Positions 1-5,136 of a stretch of 6,190 bases of DNA are shown piece by piece. Positions within the stretch are counted from its first letter, which is position 1. Every line of letters begins with the position of its first letter. Position numbers and translations under genes: made by a program. The notes beneath the pieces are model-generated. The model saw only the letters and a program-made list of their open reading frames with translations, was not told where the DNA came from and made no database searches. The stretch is taken from positions 1 to 6,190 of the forward strand of contig RZZF01000115.1 in NCBI GenBank assembly GCA_009929975.1, written 5' to 3'. The stretch comes from Clostridia bacterium. Its GTDB lineage: Bacteria > Bacillota > Clostridia > Saccharofermentanales > UBA5734.

Positions 1-886
1 CCATGAAACCGGTCAACAGAATCTGTACCGGGAACCGGCGCAGAATCTCGCGGGCCAGTCCCTGGCGGATCTGACTCAAGGTTTGCCGCGGCCAGCTGAT
101 GCCCGGCTGCCAGATGCGCTGGCTGCTGACCGCCTGACCAAACAGCATGCCCAGTCCGCCATAAGCCGGAATCTTCTGCTCACGCGCGGCCAGAACCAGC
201 CGGGTCGCCACCGGATTGTACACGGTGTCATAGATAAAGCGAAAACCAGCCAGCCGGTCAGCCGGGAACGGAAGTCCGTCCGTATGCGGCCACAGGCCGG
301 CCGGCGTGCCATTGAGCAGAACCCATGTCGAACCGGTATGATTCAGATCGACGGTAAGAAGGGGATCCAGGTCGCCGATCTGAGTGATAGCGGCAATATC
401 CGCGTCCGGATGTTCACTGCGAAGTTCATCGGCCAGCTGTCTGGCCTGTTCAGAACGCCGGGCAAGCAGACGGACCACGGCCGCCTGCTGATGGAGAGCG
501 GAAACCGCCATGGTCCGACTGACCCCGCCGGCGCCAAGAATAAGCACTGATAGGCCGGCAAGCGGCGGACAATCATCGGCGAACGCCGATTCATCCGTAT
601 TATGGCCTGTCCGGCCGCAGATCGTGTTCACCGCATGGTTGCGCCGGGCTGACTCATCAAGACAGTCAAGAAAGGGAATAACAGCCTGCTTGTGCGGAAT
701 TGTGCAGTTGAGTCCGTCATACCTCTGAAGCAGCCCGGGCAGACGGACCGCCAGATGGTCAGGCTCGAGATCAATCAGATCATACGTTCCGCTGCGTCCG
801 GCTGCCTGAAGCAGCGCCGCGTGGATCGCAGGTGACAGACTGTGTGCGACAGGATGTCCGATCAGGCCGAATCTAGTCACAGACAT
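1..886 (-). CDS. aroE: Shikimate dehydrogenase fused to the start of shikimate kinase (bifunctional AroE-AroK), 3' end cut by window edge
   Basis: The frame opens at ATG 886 and stays open for 295 codons to the left edge. Residues 1-285 form a complete shikimate dehydrogenase, which reduces 3-dehydroshikimate to shikimate with NADPH in the cytoplasm. Visible family motifs are HSLSP (15-19, substrate-binding serines), NCTIPHK (60-66, catalytic Lys66), AVNT (85-88), NTD (96-98, catalytic Asp98), the Rossmann loop LGAGG (117-121), YNPVAT (223-228) and GLGMLFGQA (244-252). The usual NADP-binding NRT after the second strand reads ARR (142-144). AroE proteins normally end near residue 270-285. Here the frame continues into QILLTGFM (288-295) with the next base a G, matching the start of a shikimate kinase Walker A (consensus GFMGSGKS/T), so a fusion with AroK is inferred. 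The start overlaps the tyrA stop by 14 bp and has a strong ribosome binding site. The AroE call is nearly certain; the fusion is likely but only its first residues are seen. Confidence 0.93.
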   Translation of the reverse strand, partial: MSVTRFGLIGHPVAHSLSPAIHAALLQAAGRSGTYDLIDLEPDHLAVRLPGLLQRYDGLNCTIPHKQAVIPFLDCLDESARRNHAVNTICGRTGHNTDESAFADDCPPLAGLSVLILGAGGVSRTMAVSALHQQAAVVRLLARRSEQARQLADELRSEHPDADIAAITQIGDLDPLLTVDLNHTGSTWVLLNGTPAGLWPHTDGLPFPADRLAGFRFIYDTVYNPVATRLVLAAREQKIPAYGGLGMLFGQAVSSQRIWQPGISWPRQTLSQIRQGLAREILRRFPVQILLTGFM

Positions 887-2042
887 AACCGGCCTCCTCC
901 AGAATCCAGGCGGCTTTGGCGGCCTGGTCGCTGCTGGCGATCAAAAGCTGGAGAACGCCGCCTTCATAAGCCCTTGACTCACGGATCCGGATATTGCTGA
1001 TATTGATCCCCTGCTCACCCAGCAGGGTGGTAATTCGTCCGAGTTCACCCGGACGATCGTGGATAAAGACGGTCAGTGGACTCTGGCTGATCAGGGCACC
1101 ACGGCCGTCAACCGGCAGGGTGTTGCGGTAAAAACCTGCCTGGAAAAAGAACTTCTCCAGTCCGGCTGTGTCCTTCGTGTATAAATCGTTGCGAAATGAC
1201 TGGATCAACTCAAGAAACTGATCAAGAATCGGGACGAGATACGGTGCTGAGTGCTGGCAGATATCGGTCCATAGCCGCGGGTTCGCTGAGGCGATCCGGG
1301 TAATATCTCTGAAACCGCCGGCTGCCAGGCGGGCAAGATCGCCCTGGTCAAGACGAGCCGCCAGCAGAGACAGTGCCGATGCGGCGACATGTGGCAGATG
1401 GCTGACCGCGGCGACAGCCTGATCGTGCGCTTCCGCTGACATGCGCAGCGGCGTCGCACCAATCTGGCGGATCAGCTGCTCCAGTTGTTCCATTCGATCG
1501 AGCGGCAGCTGGCTGCCGGGCCGGACACACAGGATATAAAGGGCATTCTCAAACAGGGAATCTGACGCATGGGCATAGCCGCGGCGTTCGGATCCGGCCA
1601 TCGGGTGCCCTCCGATGAAACGGTCCAGCACCAATCCGGACATGATGGGCTGTTTGACACTGGCCGCGTCGGTTATCAGCCCGGAACAGACCCGCGCGGC
1701 TTGCAGCGCCATCGGGATGACATCATCAACCGGAGTGCAGACAAAAACGATCTCGCAGGGTGCCAGCAGATGCCAGCTATCGTCCGGGTTGTCCGGTTGA
1801 TCCGATAATGTGTCATTGGCTGAGTTGAGAACACCGCCGGCTTTCAGTACACCTTCCGCCAGAGCCCGGTCAATGACATCCGCATCGCGGTCGAGTCCCG
1901 TAACCCTGGCCCCGGCACGCGATGCCAACGCTCTGGCCAGCGATCCTCCGATCAGCCCAAGACCGACAATACCGACCTCAATCGGTCTGGCTTGACGATC
2001 AGCCTGTTCAACTGGCAATTCTTTGTATATGGACAACGACAT
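873..2042 (-). CDS. tyrA: Prephenate dehydrogenase with C-terminal ACT domain
   Basis: This 389-residue enzyme oxidatively decarboxylates prephenate to 4-hydroxyphenylpyruvate with NAD, the committed step to tyrosine. The N-terminal Rossmann domain shows GLGLIGG (27-33), with Asp51 at the end of the second strand as expected for NAD preference, then CTPVDDVIP (102-110) and DAASVK (125-130). The catalytic region carries GGHPMAGSERRG (144-155, His146) and SHLPH (214-218). The helical dimerisation half has RDITRIA (245-251). Residues about 321-389 form an ACT domain (VFIHDRPGELGRI, then INISNIRIRE), the module used for feedback by tyrosine in Gram-positive-type TyrA proteins. Length fits that class (about 370 residues in Bacillus). 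ATG 2042 has GAGG eight bases upstream, and the coding region begins about 20 residues before the Rossmann strand. It is followed by aroE with a 14-bp overlap. No chorismate mutase domain is fused. Confidence 0.96.
   Translation of the reverse strand: MSLSIYKELPVEQADRQARPIEVGIVGLGLIGGSLARALASRAGARVTGLDRDADVIDRALAEGVLKAGGVLNSANDTLSDQPDNPDDSWHLLAPCEIVFVCTPVDDVIPMALQAARVCSGLITDAASVKQPIMSGLVLDRFIGGHPMAGSERRGYAHASDSLFENALYILCVRPGSQLPLDRMEQLEQLIRQIGATPLRMSAEAHDQAVAAVSHLPHVAASALSLLAARLDQGDLARLAAGGFRDITRIASANPRLWTDICQHSAPYLVPILDQFLELIQSFRNDLYTKDTAGLEKFFFQAGFYRNTLPVDGRGALISQSPLTVFIHDRPGELGRITTLLGEQGINISNIRIRESRAYEGGVLQLLIASSDQAAKAAWILEEAGYVCD
893..900 (-). promoter_or_regulatory. Ribosome binding site of aroE, embedded in the tyrA coding end
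   Basis: On the minus strand this reads GGAGGAGG, six bases before the ATG at 886. The same bases encode the Glu-Glu-Ala near the TyrA C-terminus. The position fixes the aroE start and suggests that its translation is coupled to that of tyrA. Confidence 0.8.
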
Positions 2043-2095
2043 GACAGCAGCCTCATTTCAAGTCAGCCTTTTCGACAGCGAACGCTTATCCTATT

Positions 2096-2124
2096 ATTGT
2101 GTTCGGCCGTCTGGCTCACGTCAA
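2096..2124 (-). promoter_or_regulatory. Putative sigma-A-type promoter for tyrA-aroE
   Basis: On the minus strand a -35 box TTGACG (2119-2124, 5 of 6 matches) is separated by 17 bases from a -10 box CACAAT (2096-2101, 4 of 6). Transcription would start near 2089, giving a leader of about 47 bases before the tyrA ATG. The site sits in the only intergenic gap of the window. It is supported by spacing and position only, and the weak -10 box keeps confidence moderate. Confidence 0.45.
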
Positions 2125-2130
2125 GGCAAT

Positions 2131-2157
2131 ATCATGAATAAAAGTAATGATTTCATG
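2131..2157. repeat. Short AT-rich inverted repeats downstream of pilT
   Basis: Two nested or interleaved inverted repeats are seen. One is CATGAA (2133-2138) with TTCATG (2152-2157) and a 13-base spacer; the other is ATCAT (2131-2135) with ATGAT (2147-2151). They lie 8-34 bases after the position where pilT ends. The stems are AT-rich and no T-run follows on the minus strand, so this is a poor intrinsic terminator. It could be an operator for the nearby tyrA promoter or chance. Confidence 0.25.
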
Positions 2158-2164
2158 CTGAGCG

Positions 2165-3235
2165 TCAGGCAGGCGGCAGCCCGGCAAAACGGCGAAGTGC
2201 CTCTTGATTCACAGAGTACAGCATGGCCTCAGCCTCGCCGATCAGCTGGTTCGTCAATAAGCCGGCCACGCTGCGGTCCATCGACATCATGCCGGCGGCC
2301 GCGTTCATCTGGATCACACCGTCAATCTGCGGCACCTTGCCATCACGGATCATGTTGCGGACCGCGCTGTTGGCTTTCATGATTTCGAACGCGGGCAGCC
2401 GGTCGCCGGTTCGTGTTGGAATCAACTGCTGTGAGACGACCGCCTGGAGAACTGTCGACAGCTGAACCCGGATCTGCTGCTGCTGTTCAGGCGGGAACAC
2501 ATCAATGATGCGGTCAATTGTTTTGGCGGCACCGACGGTGTGCAGAGTAGAAAAAACCAGATGACCGGTTTCAGCAGCGGTCAGCGCGATGGAAATTGTT
2601 TCCAGATCACGCATCTCTCCGATCAGGATGACATCCGGCGACTGGCGCAGCGCGGCGCGCAGCGCATGCTGGTAATTACAGCTGTCTGATCCAATCTCAC
2701 GCTGGTTGACGATGCTGTGCCGGTGGTGATGCAGGTATTCGATCGGATCCTCCAATGTCAGGATATGACAGGCTCTGGTCTGGTTGATTCGATCGATCAG
2801 CGCGGCCAGAGTGGTTGTTTTGCCGCATCCGGTCGGTCCTGTGACCAGAACCAGACCTTTCCGCTCGTCAGCCAGATCCATGATCGCCGCTGGAATGCCC
2901 AGTTTTTCCGGATCCGGCAATACGGTAAAGATCCGTCGTACGGAAATCGCGAAAGAACCGCGCTGCTGGAAGACATTGACCCTGAAACGGCCGATCTCAG
3001 GCAGTGAAAATGAAAAATCAACTTCACCATGCTCGAGAAACGATTGATAATCCCGGTCATGGACAAACAACTGGCGGGCATACCGCTCAGCGTCATCCTG
3101 ATGAATCACCGCATCATCCTTGCGGGGAAGAATACTGCCGCCGATCTTGAGCATCGGCGGTAATCCGACGGTGATAAAAAGATCTGACGCGTCAGTCTCA
3201 ACGACCTCCCTGAGCAGCTCGATCATGAATTCCAT
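2165..3235 (-). CDS. pilT: Type IV pilus retraction ATPase PilT
   Basis: This is a 356-residue hexameric secretion-superfamily ATPase, cytoplasmic at the inner face of the membrane, which in T4P systems drives pilus disassembly and twitching. The N-terminal domain shows the family pattern ASDLF then GLPPMLKIGG (about 16-33). The ATPase core has Walker A GPTGCGKT (133-140), Asp box LEDPIEY (161-167), Walker B region DVILIGEMRD (201-210) and His box GHLVFSTLHT (224-233). The C-terminal AVRNMIRD (291-298) matches the AIRNLIRE motif that is specific to PilT and absent from PilB/GspE, which decides between retraction and assembly ATPase. No zinc-binding tetracysteine of PilB type is present. Length is typical of PilT (about 345-370). 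The ATG at 3235 overlaps the previous stop by one base (TGATG) and has GGAGGG nine bases upstream. It is the last gene of the pilus operon in this window. Confidence 0.94.
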   Translation of the reverse strand: MEFMIELLREVVETDASDLFITVGLPPMLKIGGSILPRKDDAVIHQDDAERYARQLFVHDRDYQSFLEHGEVDFSFSLPEIGRFRVNVFQQRGSFAISVRRIFTVLPDPEKLGIPAAIMDLADERKGLVLVTGPTGCGKTTTLAALIDRINQTRACHILTLEDPIEYLHHHRHSIVNQREIGSDSCNYQHALRAALRQSPDVILIGEMRDLETISIALTAAETGHLVFSTLHTVGAAKTIDRIIDVFPPEQQQQIRVQLSTVLQAVVSQQLIPTRTGDRLPAFEIMKANSAVRNMIRDGKVPQIDGVIQMNAAAGMMSMDRSVAGLLTNQLIGEAEAMLYSVNQEALRRFAGLPPA

Positions 3236-3759
3236 CAGTCAGTTCCCTCCCATCGGTCGAACGCGCTGTCATCTTCCGGAATCGGCGGCTGCCATTGCTG
3301 CCAGCCCATGATACGGAGCTTGGCGCCAGTCTCCACAGTCAATACCTTAATCGTCAGCTGAATGCCCTGCCCGGACCATTCCGGCTGATAGACCAGAACA
3401 TGCAGCATCAATCCATCATTCTGCCGGCTGAGCGAAAAATCACCGATCGCGGGGTCGGCTGCGAGCCAGTCTGACAGATCACGCTGCAGATTTTCTCCCG
3501 ACTGCCCGGACTGTCCGCTGGTCCGGACTATTTCGTCCAGGCTTGCATAAACATATTCGGCAAGCGAATCCGCCTGATAGTACTGGCGGTTCCAGTCAGC
3601 CCGGCGCGAGGCCAGCCGCTGATCAGCCGCAGCGGTTACCAGCGCGAGCACACCGAAGAAAATCAGCACCACGATCAGCAGCACAATCAAAACTGAGGCG
3701 GCACCTTTGCGGCTGCGCCAGTGATTTCGTCCAACCCGGCCATGTCCAACAGGCTTCAC
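3235..3759 (-). CDS. PilX/GspK-like minor pilin candidate, no Glu at +5
   Basis: A 174-residue protein with a basic N-terminus (1-18), one hydrophobic segment (about 20-45) and a soluble extracellular tail. The junction RKG|AASVL (Gly19) resembles a prepilin cleavage site, but position +5 is Leu, not Glu. Absence of Glu+5 is characteristic of GspK and PilX-type proteins that sit at the fibre tip. The pattern after the span, AAADQRLASRRADWNRQYYQADSLAEYV, is cut here for length: polar residues followed by YYQADSLAE (60-68), like the PilX N-terminal region with its QAAE-type helix. A short SGQSGQSG run occupies 81-88. The start is GTG at 3759, overlapping the preceding stop as GTGA, with GGAGG (3767-3771) seven bases upstream. 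The role as tip or minor pilin is inferred from topology and position; sequence similarity is weak. Confidence 0.7.
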   Translation of the reverse strand: MKPVGHGRVGRNHWRSRKGAASVLIVLLIVVLIFFGVLALVTAAADQRLASRRADWNRQYYQADSLAEYVYASLDEIVRTSGQSGQSGENLQRDLSDWLAADPAIGDFSLSRQNDGLMLHVLVYQPEWSGQGIQLTIKVLTVETGAKLRIMGWQQWQPPIPEDDSAFDRWEGTD

Positions 3760-4238
3760 GGTCTCACCTCCACCGGATCATACCGCGATACCGTCAGCTC
3801 GTACAACGGGTCATGCCCGTCAGGTGTGAGACCCGAGATCACAATATTCAAATCCAGAAGATCAGCCGCCATGCGTTGGGATCCGCCTGCCGTCATCGGA
3901 TGTGGCTGGAGAGTCAAAGTCGCTGTGAATGCCGCCTGCTCAGCCGGACAGATCTGGAAGTCATCATCCAGAGTACGGCGGATCGAAGCACCTGCCACCC
4001 GATTCGCGGCCAATTCCAGAATTTCATCCGACGCGTTTTCCAGAGACGGTCGTTTCCACTCCTCAGCCCATTCCGAACTCAACCGTACCGCCTGGTCGAG
4101 ATGCTCCGCCTGTCGGGAGAATCGTTCAGCACCGGCAAACAACTGGACCACAAAAACGCTGAAAAAAGCGAGCATCGCGACGGCCATGATCATTTCTGCC
4201 AATGTGAATCCGCGGCGGCGCGTCTTCAGCCGATTCAT
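3756..4238 (-). CDS. Type IV prepilin, minor pilin of PilV/GspI type
   Basis: This 160-residue protein carries a textbook class III signal: basic leader MNRLKTRRRG, cleavage after Gly10, then FTLAE with Glu15 at +5, followed by a hydrophobic helix to about residue 34. After processing and N-methylation by a prepilin peptidase (not in the window) it would insert in the membrane and join the pilus. The helix continues as a charged amphipathic stretch (AEHLDQAVRLSSEWAEEWK, 44-62), and the C-terminal half (about 100-160) looks like a small beta domain ending in ELTVSRYDPVEV. A leader of this kind with a short globular domain fits PilV or GspI-like minor pilins, but no subfamily marker is decisive. 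ATG 4238 overlaps the upstream stop as ATGA and has a near-perfect AAGGAGG (4245-4251) six bases away. Confidence 0.85.
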   Translation of the reverse strand: MNRLKTRRRGFTLAEMIMAVAMLAFFSVFVVQLFAGAERFSRQAEHLDQAVRLSSEWAEEWKRPSLENASDEILELAANRVAGASIRRTLDDDFQICPAEQAAFTATLTLQPHPMTAGGSQRMAADLLDLNIVISGLTPDGHDPLYELTVSRYDPVEVRP

Positions 4239-4759
4239 GATGATCCTCCTTCACTGCGCAGTGTGAATGTCCGCGTCTGTGTTGTCAGGACACCGCTGTC
4301 TGAACGTCGGCTCATCCGCACCTGTAATGTGTCTTCGGTCAGATGATCAAAGAACACCTGGTCCATGGCCACGATGCGGCTGCCCATTTCTGCTGTGATA
4401 TCGGCATCCGGCCGGGTCAGCAGTTCACAAAGATATCCATCATACTCATAAATCCACAGGTTGTAGACGACATCAGCATAGGATCGCTGAATTCTCAAAA
4501 CCGGCCTGGCCGTTTCAGCGGTATTGGCAAACGGAGCGTTCATCACAGTCACAGCTCCGGAAACATCGTGCTGTTTCATCCTGACATCAAGATAAGACAG
4601 CCCGACTCTCAGGTCTGACTGAACATCCTGTTTCTGGACCAATCGTGAATAGGACTGGCTGCCGATACCGGTCAGCGAAAAGACGGCCATCGCGATAAAA
4701 AGCAGCAGAAACATGACCAGAACAAGTTCGATCAAGGTGTATCCCCGTTTATGTCCCAT
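4235..4759 (-). CDS. Type IV prepilin-like protein, DUF4860-like
   Basis: From ATG 4759 this is a 174-residue prepilin with a very short leader MGHKRG, cleavage after Gly6, and YTLIE with Glu11 at +5; the hydrophobic helix reaches about residue 30. The exported part contains DLRVGLSYLDVRMKQHD (49-65), NLWIYEYDGYLCEL (100-113) and a MGSRIVAMDQVFF strand (125-137). From memory, this pattern resembles the DUF4860 pilin-operon proteins of Clostridia and, more distantly, ComGF/PilW-type minor pilins. An in-frame ATG at 4777 would add six residues, but the ribosome binding site GGGGAG (4766-4771) is six bases before ATG 4759 and lies inside that extension, so the shorter form is chosen. It overlaps the upstream gene by 11 bp and the downstream prepilin by 4 bp. 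Pilin class is secure; DUF assignment is a recollection to be tested. Confidence 0.85.
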   Translation of the reverse strand: MGHKRGYTLIELVLVMFLLLFIAMAVFSLTGIGSQSYSRLVQKQDVQSDLRVGLSYLDVRMKQHDVSGAVTVMNAPFANTAETARPVLRIQRSYADVVYNLWIYEYDGYLCELLTRPDADITAEMGSRIVAMDQVFFDHLTEDTLQVRMSRRSDSGVLTTQTRTFTLRSEGGSS

Positions 4760-5114
4760 CGGCAGCTCCCCATTCATCTGTCGGCATCATCTCAAACGGG
4801 GTTTCAGCCAGTCGGATATCAATGATCGGCGGCAGATTTCCGGCCACGACCTCGTAATACACCGTATAGCGCTCAAGCGAAACTGACAGGCCATAATGCG
4901 CTTCGAGATAGGCCAGATTCGGCGGATACGTCCCCTCCAGGGCATAGCACTGGCGCACAGTCCGTTCAATCGCGTTCCGCGCGGTCTGGAGACCGGCCTG
5001 CCGGCTCTGTTCATCAATCCGACCCATGATCCGGCCCACAGAAAACAGAACCGCGAGCGAAATTAGCAGCGCGATCACAGTACTGATCATTTTGAACGGG
5101 ACAGACCGCAGCAT
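4749..5114 (-). CDS. Small single-span pilus-operon protein of unknown function (CYALEG/YPP type)
   Basis: A 121-residue protein with one transmembrane segment (about 9-29) after a short basic N-terminus (Arg3, Lys8), a charged helix (about 31-55) and a tail with CYALEGTYPPNLAYLEAHYG (57-76), then YTVYYEV (83-89) and IIDIRL (97-102). The ALEG-YPP-L-YLE pattern is like the region after the helix in type IV pilins, where a spacing of the kind GxYPxxLxxL is common. However, there is no Gly followed by FTLIE, so it does not look like a prepilin peptidase substrate. From memory, similar proteins occur in T4P operons of gut Clostridia with no assigned role. ATG 5114 is chosen because AAGGAG (5121-5126) is six bases upstream; a TTG at 5120 abuts that site and is unlikely. 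It follows the PilC gene by 22 bp. A minor pilin-like or assembly-subcomplex role is inferred from context. Confidence 0.75.
   Translation of the reverse strand: MLRSVPFKMISTVIALLISLAVLFSVGRIMGRIDEQSRQAGLQTARNAIERTVRQCYALEGTYPPNLAYLEAHYGLSVSLERYTVYYEVVAGNLPPIIDIRLAETPFEMMPTDEWGAADGT
4766..4771 (-). promoter_or_regulatory. Ribosome binding site deciding the ATG 4759 start
   Basis: GGGGAG on the minus strand lies six bases before ATG 4759. The alternative ATG at 4777 has only weak purine-rich sequence ahead of it. The chosen start gives a six-residue leader, typical of short prepilin leaders. Confidence 0.7.
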
Positions 5115-5120
5115 AGACAA

Positions 5121-5126
5121 CTCCTT
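5121..5126 (-). promoter_or_regulatory. Ribosome binding site deciding the ATG 5114 start
   Basis: AAGGAG on the minus strand lies six bases before ATG 5114. It directly abuts the in-frame TTG at 5120, which is too close to be served by it, so the 121-codon form is preferred over the 123-codon form. Confidence 0.75.
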
Positions 5127-5136
5127 CAGATCAGAT

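Noticed and set aside
76..594. Short open frames on both strands in the aroE region, which could suggest a broken gene
   Set aside because: The aroE frame from 886 to 1 is open for all 295 codons, with every family motif in order, so these other frames are shadows. An apparent shift near 250-265 disappeared on careful rereading.
2131..2157. Intrinsic terminator after pilT
   Set aside because: The inverted repeats have AT-rich 5-6 bp stems and no run of T follows on the transcribed strand.
2043..2164. T-box or other riboswitch leader ahead of tyrA
   Set aside because: The gap is only 122 bases with no T-box-like AGGGTGG sequence and no extended stem-loops, so there is no room for a T-box.
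3480..3530. Possible tandem repeat encoding SGQSGQSG
   Set aside because: Only two imperfect 9-base units are present, too few to be called a repeat feature; it is noted in the gene entry.
3721..4266. A 181-codon plus-strand open frame
   Set aside because: Low-complexity Arg/Ser-rich composition typical of an antisense shadow of a G+C-rich gene; it overlaps the previous candidate and the prepilin gene.
3543..4346. A 267-codon plus-strand open frame opposite the pilin genes
   Set aside because: The translation is rich in Arg, Ser, His and Gln with no recognisable domain, it has no ribosome binding site, and it lies antisense to three genes with clear pilin-type features and strong start signals.
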